Shown here in pieces: positions 15,937-23,508 of a stretch of 64,000 nt of DNA. Source of the DNA: an uncultured bacterium (GTDB lineage Bacteria; Bacteroidota; Rhodothermia; Rhodothermales; Rubricoccaceae); the NCBI GenBank assembly GCA_947493945.1, contig CANLSR010000008.1, positions 83,392 to 147,391 of the forward strand, written 5' to 3'. The notes beneath the pieces are model-generated. The model was given only the letters and a program-made list of their open reading frames with translations, searched no databases and was not told the DNA's origin. Position numbers and translations under genes: made by a program. Within the stretch, counting starts at the first letter, position 1; each line of letters starts with the position of its first letter.

Positions 15937-18039
15937 GTGCCCCGACCGCTCGCCCGCTCCCTCTGGCTCGCCCTGCCGGTCCTGGTCGCCAGCGGGGCGA
16001 GCGCCCAGCCGCCGCCCGACGGCCCGACGCCGGACTGGGGCCGGCCCGCGGTCTCGGTGGGCTCGCTCCACGTCGACGCCGACGGCGACACGGTGCCCGA
16101 CGCCGCCGGCTGGGCGCTCGTCCGCGGCCGCGTGACCGTCGGGACGGGCGTGCTGCGGCGCGAGCCCGTCGAGGTCTACGTCCAGGACGCCACCGGCGGG
16201 CTGCGCCTGCGCCTGCCGCCCACCGCGCCCCCCGTGTTCGCCGGCGACAGCGTGGCCGTGCATGGCGAGGTCGGGTTCCGGGACGGGATGGTCGAGATGG
16301 ATGCGCCCGACGTCCACGTCGTCGACGCCCCGCCGCGCGAGGTCGGGGCCCAGCCGCTCGCGCTCCAGCCGCGCGAGCGCGGCGGCACCGGGCCGGACCT
16401 CGAAGGCCACGAGGGCCAGCTGGTCGAGGTCGAGGGCCGGGTCCTCAGCATCGAGGCCGGCGACGGCGGCCAGTCGATGGGGCTGCTGAGCGGGACCGAC
16501 CTGGTGACGGTGTTCGTCTACGACGACCGGCCGGCGGCGATCTCGTTCGACGAGTTCGAGCTGGGCGACTACGTCCGCGTGCGCGGCGTGGCCGGCCAGG
16601 CGGACGCCACGCCGCCGTTTACCGGGTCGCACGTGGTCTACCCCCTGGCGGAGGGCGACGTGCGCCGGGCCGGGCTGTCACCGCGCGAGATGGCGTGGGG
16701 GGCGGCCGGAACCGTGGCGCTGCTGTTGGCGGCGCTCTTGTGGGCGGGCCTGCTGAGGCTCCAGGTCCGCCGCCGCTCCCAAGCCCTCCGCTCGTCCGAG
16801 GCGCGCTACAGCCACCTGTTCGACGCCGCGGCCGACCTCGTGATCGTGCTCGACGTCGAGCGCGGCGGCGAGGTCGTCGAGGCCAACGCGGCCGCCCAGC
16901 GCGCCTTCGGCGTCAACGCCAACGGCGACCGGCCCGACGGGCGCGCCACCCGGCTCTCCGAGCTGGCGGCCGACGAGGACGACGCCGCGTACCACCTGGC
17001 CCGCGCCGACCGGGACGGGGCGGCCTCGACGGTGCTGGAGCTCCGGCGGCCCGACGGCACGCGCGTGCCCTACGAGATCGAGACGCGCCGGCTGCCCGAG
17101 GGCCGCGGGCGCTCGTTCGTGGCCGTCGCCCGCAACGTGACCGAGCGCCGGTCCTACGAGCACGGCCTGCTCACGGCCGTCTCGGCCGCCGAGGAGGCCC
17201 GCGAGCGGGCCGAGGAGGCCGACCGGCTCAAGTCCTCGATCCTGGACAACATGAGCCACGAGATCCGTACGCCGCTCACGGCCATCCTGGGCTTCGCCGA
17301 CATCCTGCGCGAGGAGGTGCCCGAGGACCTCTACGAGTACGCCGACACGATCAAGCAGGGCGGCAAGCGCCTGCTCGACACGCTCAACGACCTCCTCGAG
17401 TTTGCGCGCCTTGACGCCGAGCGGGCCGCGATCGTGCCCGAGCCGCTCGACGCCGCGGCCGTCGTCCGCGAGTCGCTGGCGCTGCTGGCGACGCTGGCCC
17501 AGCGCAAGGGGCTCGGGCTCCACTTCCAGTCGTCGGCGGCGTCGGTCCCGGCCGTCCACTCGGTGTCGGCGCTGGAGCGCGTGGTGACCAATTTGGTGGG
17601 CAACGCGCTCAAGTTCACCGAACGCGGGGACGTGACGGTCACCCTCCACGCCGCGCCCGAGTTCTTCGCGCTCCGGGTCCAAGACAGCGGCGTCGGCATC
17701 TCGGAGGCGTTCCTGCCGGAGCTGTTCGAGGCCTTTAAACAGGAGTCCAACGGTCACGGCCGCAGCTTCGAGGGCACCGGCCTGGGGCTGGCCATCACCA
17801 AGCGGCTGGTGGACCGGATGGGCGGCGAGATCCGCGTGTGGAGCCACAAGGGCGAGGGCACGCTGTTTGAGGTGGCCCTGCCCACCGAGGCGCCCACCGC
17901 GGCTCCGCCCCTCGCCCCCCCGGACGTCCCCCAGATCACGCTGCCCGCCCCGCCCGCCCCGGAAGACGACGGGCCGGCGCCGGCAGCCCGGCCGACGGCG
18001 CCGGCCGAGCGGGCCGCCGCGCCCCTTCCTGTCGAATGA
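15937..18039 (+). CDS. sensor histidine kinase with two OB-like periplasmic domains (tandem copy 1)
   Basis: 700 residues. A signal peptide (to about residue 23) precedes an exported region with two related beta domains. The first contains VEVYVQDATGGLRL (about 78-91) and GDSVAVHGEV. The second contains DYVRVRGVAGQ (about 211-221). Both have the look of OB folds. One membrane helix (about 253-275) leads to PAS (285-405), HisKA with His441 in SHEIRTPLTAILGF, and HATPase with Asn556 (NLVGNALKF), DSGVGI and GTGLGLAI. The last 50 residues are proline- and alanine-rich. It starts at GTG and overlaps the next kinase gene by four bases. No receiver domain, and no response regulator nearby. Confidence 0.88.
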   Translation: MPRPLARSLWLALPVLVASGASAQPPPDGPTPDWGRPAVSVGSLHVDADGDTVPDAAGWALVRGRVTVGTGVLRREPVEVYVQDATGGLRLRLPPTAPPVFAGDSVAVHGEVGFRDGMVEMDAPDVHVVDAPPREVGAQPLALQPRERGGTGPDLEGHEGQLVEVEGRVLSIEAGDGGQSMGLLSGTDLVTVFVYDDRPAAISFDEFELGDYVRVRGVAGQADATPPFTGSHVVYPLAEGDVRRAGLSPREMAWGAAGTVALLLAALLWAGLLRLQVRRRSQALRSSEARYSHLFDAAADLVIVLDVERGGEVVEANAAAQRAFGVNANGDRPDGRATRLSELAADEDDAAYHLARADRDGAASTVLELRRPDGTRVPYEIETRRLPEGRGRSFVAVARNVTERRSYEHGLLTAVSAAEEARERAEEADRLKSSILDNMSHEIRTPLTAILGFADILREEVPEDLYEYADTIKQGGKRLLDTLNDLLEFARLDAERAAIVPEPLDAAAVVRESLALLATLAQRKGLGLHFQSSAASVPAVHSVSALERVVTNLVGNALKFTERGDVTVTLHAAPEFFALRVQDSGVGISEAFLPELFEAFKQESNGHGRSFEGTGLGLAITKRLVDRMGGEIRVWSHKGEGTLFEVALPTEAPTAAPPLAPPDVPQITLPAPPAPEDDGPAPAARPTAPAERAAAPLPVE

Positions 18040-19976
18040 TGACCGCCCGCGCCCTCGCCCTCCTCGTCGTCGCCGCCAGCGGGGCGGGCGCGCAGCCCAT
18101 CGCCGACGTCGTCGCCGACCTGAACCGCGACGGCGTCCCCGACCGGGTGGGCGCCGACGTCGTGGTGTCGGGCGTGGCGCCGGTCTCCGAAGGGACGTTC
18201 GGCGAGCTCGGCACCGCGCTCTACGTCCAGGACGAGACCGGGGGGCTGGCGGTCGGGCTGGACGGGGCCCAGGTGCCGGACCGCCCCGTCGCGGCCGGCG
18301 ACGAGCTGGTGGTGACCGGGACGCTCGCGTTCCGCGCCGGGGTCTCGGTGGTCGAGGCCCGGGAGGTCCGCGTGGGGGGCCGGCGCGCGGTTCCGAGGCC
18401 GACCCCCTACTCCGCCGCGGCGCCCGACGAGGCCGAGGGCCGGCTGGTCCGCGCCGAGGGGACGGTGGTCGGGAGGAGCCAGGTGGACGTGGGCGAGGCG
18501 CTCCTGCTCTCGCTCGACGACATGTCGCTCGTGGTCGTGTTCACGTTCGACGGCCAGCCGTCGGCGGTGTCGTACGACGGGTTCCAGGCCGGCGACCGCA
18601 TCGGGGTGACCGGCATCGCCGGCCAGTACGACCGGACGCCGCCCTACGTCGACTCGCGCCAGATCTACCCCCGGGGGCCGTCCGACCTGAGCATGGTCGG
18701 GCTGCCGTCGTGGGTCTACAAGCGGGTGGCGCTGGGGGCCATCGCCGTCCTGCTGGCGGCGCTGGCGGTCGTGGCCGCGCTCCGGGTCCAGGTCCGGCGC
18801 CGGGTGGCCGCGCTCCGGGAGTCGGAGGACCGGTACGAGACGCTGGTCGAACGGGCATCCGACTCCGTGATCGTCCACGACACGCACGGCACCGTGAGCC
18901 ACGCCAACCGGGCCGCCCGGCGCGCGCTCGGCGTGACGGACGATGCCCCTCTCCCCCCCATCTTCCCCCTCGTCGCCGACGACGACCTCCCCGCCATGCA
19001 CGAGCACATCGCCGAGGTGATGCGGACGGGGAACGCCCGGATGGACATCCACCTGGGCGCGGCCGGGCGCGAGTTCGAGGTCGAGTCCCAGACGGTCGAG
19101 GTCGGCGGTCGCCGGCAGATCCTGTCGCTGGCCCGGGACGTGAGCGCGCGCCGCGACTACGAGCGCGGGCTGATCGAGGCGCGCGAGCAGGCCGAGGAGG
19201 CCGCCCGGTCGAAGAGCGCGTTCCTGGCCAACATGAGCCACGAGATCCGTACGCCGCTGACGGCCGTGATCGGGTTCGCCGAGCTCCTCCAGGAGGAGGT
19301 CGGCGAGGAGCACCACGACCTGACCGGGGCCATCATGACGGGCGGGAGGCGCCTGCTCACGACGCTGAACTCGGTCCTCGACGTCGCCTCGCTCGACGCC
19401 CGCCGGCACACGCTCCGGCCGGCGCCGATGGACGTGAGGGCGGAGGTGGTGGAGGCGGTCAGCCTGCTCCGCCCGTTGGCGCTCCAGCGCGGCCTGACGG
19501 TCGAGGTGACCGGCCGGCCCGACTCGGTCCCGGCCGTGCTCGACGCCGGCGCCCTCGACCGGATCGTGACGAACCTGGTGGGCAACGCGATCAAGTTTAC
19601 CGAGCACGGGGGCGTGACGGTCGAGGTCGGGGTCCGGGACGCCGCGGCCGTGGTCCGCGTCCGCGACACGGGCGTCGGGATCCCGGAGGCGTTCCTGCCC
19701 GACCTCTTCACCGAGTTCCGCCAGCAGTCCGAGGGCTTCGGGCGGAGCCACGAGGGCACCGGCCTGGGGCTGGCCATCACCCGGCGCCTGGTGGACCTGA
19801 TGGGCGGCGAGATCCGCGTGTGGAGCCGCGTAGGCGAGGGCACGCTGTTCGAGGTCACCTTCCCGCTCGGCGAGCCGGCGGCCCAGGACGCGACGGCCGC
19901 GACGGCCACGGGCCACGCGATCGTCCGGGCCAACGCCGGCCGGACGACGCGGGAGCGCCCCCCCGTCCCCGCCTGA
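18036..19976 (+). CDS. sensor histidine kinase with OB-like periplasmic domains (tandem copy 2)
   Basis: 646-residue paralogue of the preceding kinase with the same layout. It has a signal peptide, a first OB-like domain with ALYVQDETGGLAV (61-73), a second ending in GDRIGVTGIAGQYD, and a membrane helix (about 229-252). PAS follows, then HisKA with His402 and an intact HATPase (Asn517 in NLVGNAIKF, DTGVGI, GTGLGLAI). The start ATG overlaps the previous stop as ATGA. Between the paralogues the kinase core is much more alike than the sensor part, consistent with duplication followed by sensor divergence. Confidence 0.88.
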   Translation: MMTARALALLVVAASGAGAQPIADVVADLNRDGVPDRVGADVVVSGVAPVSEGTFGELGTALYVQDETGGLAVGLDGAQVPDRPVAAGDELVVTGTLAFRAGVSVVEAREVRVGGRRAVPRPTPYSAAAPDEAEGRLVRAEGTVVGRSQVDVGEALLLSLDDMSLVVVFTFDGQPSAVSYDGFQAGDRIGVTGIAGQYDRTPPYVDSRQIYPRGPSDLSMVGLPSWVYKRVALGAIAVLLAALAVVAALRVQVRRRVAALRESEDRYETLVERASDSVIVHDTHGTVSHANRAARRALGVTDDAPLPPIFPLVADDDLPAMHEHIAEVMRTGNARMDIHLGAAGREFEVESQTVEVGGRRQILSLARDVSARRDYERGLIEAREQAEEAARSKSAFLANMSHEIRTPLTAVIGFAELLQEEVGEEHHDLTGAIMTGGRRLLTTLNSVLDVASLDARRHTLRPAPMDVRAEVVEAVSLLRPLALQRGLTVEVTGRPDSVPAVLDAGALDRIVTNLVGNAIKFTEHGGVTVEVGVRDAAAVVRVRDTGVGIPEAFLPDLFTEFRQQSEGFGRSHEGTGLGLAITRRLVDLMGGEIRVWSRVGEGTLFEVTFPLGEPAAQDATAATATGHAIVRANAGRTTRERPPVPA

Positions 19977-19985
19977 CGCCCGCTG

Positions 19986-21170
19986 ATGCCGCCGGCCTCC
20001 CTCCCTGCCGCCCTCGCGCTGGCCGCCGCCGCGGGCGCCGCGCTGGCGCTCGCCGTGGGCGCGGCGCTCGCCCGGCACCGACGGCAGCGGGACGGCGGCC
20101 CGGGCTACAGCCTCGCGGCGCTCGTCGAGCGGGCCCCGGACGCGGTCGTGATCCACGCCCCCGACGGAACCGCGCTGGAGCCCAACGCCGCCGCCCGCCA
20201 CGCGCTCGGCCTCGGCGACTCGGTCGAGCGCATCTCGCTGCTCGACGTGGTCGCGCTGGACGACCAGCCCGCCGCGCGGGCGCACCTGGCCACGCTGGCC
20301 GCCGACGGCCCGGCCCGCTCGGACCTCCGGCTGCGCTCGTCGGGCACCCGCCGGCCGTTCGAGGTGTCGTCGGGACGCGTAGAAGGCCGCGTGCTCACCA
20401 TCGCCCGCGACGTCGGGCCGCGTGCCGAGCGCGAGCGCCAGGCGCTGGCGGCCCGCGACCGCGCCCAGGCCGCCGCCCGCGACAAGAGCGCGTTCCTGGA
20501 CTCGATGGGCCACGAGCTGCGCACGCCCCTGACGGCGGTGCTGGGCTTTGCCGAGCTGCTGCGCGACGAGGTGGAGCCCGAGAGCCGCGGGCTCGTCCAG
20601 GCCATCGAGACCGGCGGCCGGCGGCTGCTCCAGACCTTGGACGACGTGCTGGACCTGGCCCGCCTCGACTCGGGCCGCGCTGCCCTCCGCCCGGTTCCTC
20701 TGGACGCGGCCGAGGTCGTCGGCCGCGCCGCCGGCCGCCACCGGGCAACGGCCGAGGCGGACGGGCTGGCGCTCCGGGTCGAGGCGCCCGAGCGCGTCCC
20801 GGCCACGTTGGACGCCGGCCTGCTCGACCGCGTCGTGGGGACGTTGGTGGGCCGCGCCGTCGCCTCCACCGACCGGGGCCGGGTGACCGTCGAGATCGTC
20901 GACGACGCCGCGACCGTCACCGTCCGGGTGCTCGACACCGGGCCCGGCATCGCGCCCGACGTGCTGCCCACGCTGTTCGACGAGAACCGGAGCCGTGGCG
21001 CCCACCCCACGCCGGCCGGCGCCACGGCGCTGGCGCTGCCCATCGCCCGCCGCCTGGTGGACCTCGCCGGGGGCACGATCTCGGCGGAGAGCCGCTGGGG
21101 CGAGGGCTCCGCGTTTACCGTCGTGCTCCCGCGCGGCCCGATCCCCGAGCTGGCGCCGGCCGCGGCCTGA
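19986..21170 (+). CDS. truncated kinase paralogue with a degenerate ATP-binding domain (tandem copy 3)
   Basis: 394 residues, 9 bases after copy 2. One N-terminal membrane segment (about 6-30) and a PAS domain are kept, but the OB-like exported domains are gone. HisKA retains His176 in SMGHELRTPLTAVLGF. The HATPase is damaged: the N-box NLVGNA reads TLVGRA (Arg290 where the Mg-binding Asn should be), the F-box segment is lost, and the G2 box GTGLGLAI reads GATALALPI. Only DTGPGI is intact. It is probably a pseudokinase that accepts phosphate from, or heterodimerises with, the other two. There is no frameshift, so the frame appears maintained. Confidence 0.8.
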   Translation: MPPASLPAALALAAAAGAALALAVGAALARHRRQRDGGPGYSLAALVERAPDAVVIHAPDGTALEPNAAARHALGLGDSVERISLLDVVALDDQPAARAHLATLAADGPARSDLRLRSSGTRRPFEVSSGRVEGRVLTIARDVGPRAERERQALAARDRAQAAARDKSAFLDSMGHELRTPLTAVLGFAELLRDEVEPESRGLVQAIETGGRRLLQTLDDVLDLARLDSGRAALRPVPLDAAEVVGRAAGRHRATAEADGLALRVEAPERVPATLDAGLLDRVVGTLVGRAVASTDRGRVTVEIVDDAATVTVRVLDTGPGIAPDVLPTLFDENRSRGAHPTPAGATALALPIARRLVDLAGGTISAESRWGEGSAFTVVLPRGPIPELAPAAA

Positions 21171-21178
21171 CCGCTCGC

Positions 21179-21200
21179 CGGCGCGCGCCGCCAGCGCGGC
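21179..21200. terminator. GC-rich palindromes between convergent genes
   Basis: CGGCGCGCGCCG (21179-21190) is a perfect palindrome. It overlaps a GCCGC-CAGC-GCGGC hairpin ending at 21200, just before the stop of the convergent binding-protein gene. It could terminate both. No U-tract. Confidence 0.4.
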
Positions 21201-21202
21201 GG

Positions 21203-22225
21203 CTACTCGGTCTCGGCGAGGTAGGCGGCGCCGCGGCCCTTGATCTGCTCGTCCCAGTGCTGCATCCACCCCGGCCCGTCGGCCGCCAGGCGGTCCCAGT
21301 CCAGGTCCATCGGCGTAAACGTGCCCTCGGCCATCCAGCCGGGCAACGCCGAGGGCTCGATGTCGGTCCGCGCCGGGATCCGGTGGTAGGCCTCCGCCTG
21401 GCGGGTCAGCGCGTCGCGCGTGGTCACGAACTCGACGAACTGGCGGGCGAGGCCGGGCTGCGGCGCGTCGGCCGGGATGCCGACGGCGTCCACCAGGACC
21501 GGCGTGCCCGAGGCCGGGGCGCGGAACCCGAACGGCTGGGCCTGGGCCTGGAGGTAGGTGTCGGGCAGGTTCCACAGCGTCAGGTCCGCCTCGCCGCGCG
21601 CGATCTGGAGGTAGAGCTGGGTCGGGTTGGCGGCGTAGCCCTTGGTGTTCTGGTCGAGCCGCGCGAGCCAGCGGTAGCCCTCCTCGACGCTCGGCTGGCG
21701 CAGGATGAGCGCGCCCCAGATCGTGCGCATCGTGCCCGACTCCAGCGGCGAGCGGATCAGCAGCCGGCCGGCCCAGCGCGGGTCCAGGAGCGCGTCCCAG
21801 TCGGCCGGCACGTCGCCCTCGGGCACGGCCTCGGTGTTGTAGAGGACGCCCTCGGGGGTCAGGAACGTGCCGTACCACCGGCCCTGGGCGTCTTTGGCGG
21901 ACGCCGGCACCGCGTCGGCCCAGGACGGCTCGAAGGGCTGGAGCAGCCCCTCGTCGGCGGCCTGCATAAACAGCGTTTGAGGCGCGCCCCACCACACCGA
22001 CGCCTGGGGGTTGGCGCGCTCGCCCGAGATCCGGTCGTAGACCTCCTGGCTGCCCAGGTCGATCCACTGCACGTCGACGGTGGGGTTCTCGGCCTCGAAC
22101 GCCGCCTCGTACTCCTGGAGCATCTCCTTGCCATGCGGCGAGTAGACCAGGAGCGGCTGGCGGCCGTCGCCGGCGCAGGCGGCGAGTGAGAGGGCGGCGA
22201 ACAGGGTGAGCAGGCGCACGGGCAA
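21203..22225 (-). CDS. ABC transporter substrate-binding lipoprotein (iron/solute type)
   Basis: 340 residues. The lipoprotein signal is LLTLFAALSLAAC. The mature part LLVYSPHGKEMLQEYEAAFE opens like class-II periplasmic binding proteins of the ferric iron/2-aminoethylphosphonate/thiamine type. Other family features are WWGAPQTLFMQAADEGLL, GRWYGTFLTPEGVLYNTEAV and a WDALLDPRWAGRL hinge region. It binds a solute for an importer, but no permease or ATPase gene is adjacent, so the ligand cannot be named. A TTG at 22225 opens the frame; the GTG at 22219 is an equally good start. Confidence 0.8.
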   Translation of the reverse strand: MPVRLLTLFAALSLAACAGDGRQPLLVYSPHGKEMLQEYEAAFEAENPTVDVQWIDLGSQEVYDRISGERANPQASVWWGAPQTLFMQAADEGLLQPFEPSWADAVPASAKDAQGRWYGTFLTPEGVLYNTEAVPEGDVPADWDALLDPRWAGRLLIRSPLESGTMRTIWGALILRQPSVEEGYRWLARLDQNTKGYAANPTQLYLQIARGEADLTLWNLPDTYLQAQAQPFGFRAPASGTPVLVDAVGIPADAPQPGLARQFVEFVTTRDALTRQAEAYHRIPARTDIEPSALPGWMAEGTFTPMDLDWDRLAADGPGWMQHWDEQIKGRGAAYLAETE

Positions 22226-22319
22226 CGGGGAGGGCGTCCGCGCCTATCGCCAGCGGCGCACGGCGTTCCCGCACCGGCCCGGCGGCCGCGGTATCCTGTC
22301 CCGCTCCGCCTCCCCGGCC

Positions 22320-22472
22320 GTGCCCGACCCCGACCCCATCCCCGACCCCACCGATCCCGGCACCGCGGGGGAGCCCGACGCGCCGACCGTGCCCTCTGGC
22401 CTCATCGCCCCGACGCTGGTCGGCATGGTCGTCGGCGTGGCGGTGATCCTGCTCCTGCTCTGGCTGAGGTAG
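22320..22472 (+). CDS. small single-pass membrane protein
   Basis: About 50 residues from a GTG at 22320. A proline/aspartate-rich head (PDPDPIPDPTDPG) is followed by one strong membrane helix (LIAPTLVGMVVGVAVILLLLW) ending in R. It is divergent from the binding-protein gene. No family is recognised. It is kept because the helix directly follows an in-frame start, but it could be fortuitous. Confidence 0.35.
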   Translation: MPDPDPIPDPTDPGTAGEPDAPTVPSGLIAPTLVGMVVGVAVILLLLWLR

Positions 22473-22515
22473 CGGGCCCCGACGCGCTAGCGTCCCGACG
22501 CGCGCCGCCGGCGGC

Positions 22516-22722
22516 TCAGGCTTGGCCGTGGGGCACCGGGTACGGCCGCTGGCGGCCGCCCTCGACGCGGAGGTCGGCCTCGCGGCGGGCCTCGGCGTGG
22601 GCGACCTCGACGAGCGCCTCCTGGACCAGCTCGCGCAGCCACTCGCGGTTTTCGCGGAGCACGTCCGCCAAGGCCTCTTTGACGAGGGCGCGGGTGTCGT
22701 CGGGCGGTTCGGTCTCGGTCAT
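22516..22722 (-). CDS. small charged helical protein
   Basis: 68 residues. The core (ALVKEALADVLRENREWLRE, then LVQEALVEVAHAEARREADL) is an amphipathic, acidic helix with heptad spacing. The tail (GGRQRPYPVPHGQA) is polar. It resembles the short helical proteins that pair with PIN-type toxins in general form only, and no toxin gene is adjacent. A TAGCTTCC box ends 20 bases before the ATG, which supports expression. Confidence 0.5.
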   Translation of the reverse strand: MTETEPPDDTRALVKEALADVLRENREWLRELVQEALVEVAHAEARREADLRVEGGRQRPYPVPHGQA

Positions 22723-22742
22723 TCGGGCGTTGGGGGCGGCCT

Positions 22743-22750
22743 GGAAGCTA
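22743..22750 (-). promoter_or_regulatory. TAGCTTCC promoter-like box
   Basis: Reads TAGCTTCC on the minus strand, 20 bases before the ATG at 22722. The same octamer precedes tRNA-Leu and the second signal peptidase gene. Confidence 0.45.
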
Positions 22751-22931
22751 GGACGGGGCCGCGGCGGCGGGGGTCCCAGAGGCCGTGCCCTCCCGGGGCG
22801 TTCTGCGTCGCCCTGCGGCGGTTTGACGTCTGATGATTGGTCGAGGACGGGCGTCTGGCGACGTTCCACAGGGATTCATGTGGAAGAGGAGGCCAGGCTC
22901 CGCGATCTTGGGGCCCCACCACGCCGCTCCC

Positions 22932-23372
22932 ATGCCTACCGAGCCCATCACCATCGCCGGCCTCTTCGAAGACGCCGTCTCCACGTCCACCTCCGGCGAC
23001 AGCATCACGTCGATCGTGCTCCGCCTGTCGTCCCCGCCCGACGAGGCCTGGGTGGAGTCGTTCCACCACGAGTGGGCGCTGACCAGCTACCCGCGCAAGC
23101 GGAGCGCCCGCGTCGGGACGGTCCACGTGGGCGCCAGCGGTCTGGCGCGGACCGGGCTCGTGCTCTCGGCGTCGCCCCAGGACTACGTCGGCCAGCACAA
23201 GGAGTACCTGGAGGCCGCCGTCGAGCGGGCCAACGAGCGCCAGCGCCAGCGGGACCGCCAGCGCGACGCGACGGTGGCGGAGGCGGCGCGCGCCATCCGC
23301 GAGATCAACCGGACGTACTACGACGACGGCGCGGCGGGCGGGCCGGACGGCGCGCTGCGGCTGGCGGTCTAG
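22932..23372 (+). CDS. hypothetical protein with a charged C-terminal coiled coil
   Basis: 146 residues. The N-terminal half is beta-rich (ITSIVLRLSSPPDEAWVESF, RVGTVHVGASGLARTGLVLS). The second half is a highly charged helix with many Arg, Gln and Glu (ANERQRQRDRQRDATVAEAA) and then EINRTYYDDG. No signal peptide and no family recognised. The ATG at 22932 follows a weak GATCTTGG box by 20 bases. It converges with the FAD dehydrogenase gene. Confidence 0.6.
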   Translation: MPTEPITIAGLFEDAVSTSTSGDSITSIVLRLSSPPDEAWVESFHHEWALTSYPRKRSARVGTVHVGASGLARTGLVLSASPQDYVGQHKEYLEAAVERANERQRQRDRQRDATVAEAARAIREINRTYYDDGAAGGPDGALRLAV

Positions 23373-23508
23373 CTCGGCGGGCGCCTCGGACACGTGCACG
23401 GCGAGCCCGGTAGCTCCGTAGCGGAACGATCGCTTCGGGCGCCAGACAGCCGCCCGTGGGGGCGTATTGCGACACGCCCCTGCCGAAGCGGATCCGCCAG
23501 ATTTCGCA

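Noticed and set aside
17754..22274. 1506-codon minus-strand frame opposite the three tandem kinases
   Set aside because: Arg/Ala/Gly-rich with no domain; it is the antisense shadow of GC-rich kinase genes, which have clear motifs on the plus strand.
22833..22931. N-terminal extension of the hypothetical protein at 22932
   Set aside because: The added residues are not conserved-looking, and the ATG at 22932 has a box at the usual distance.
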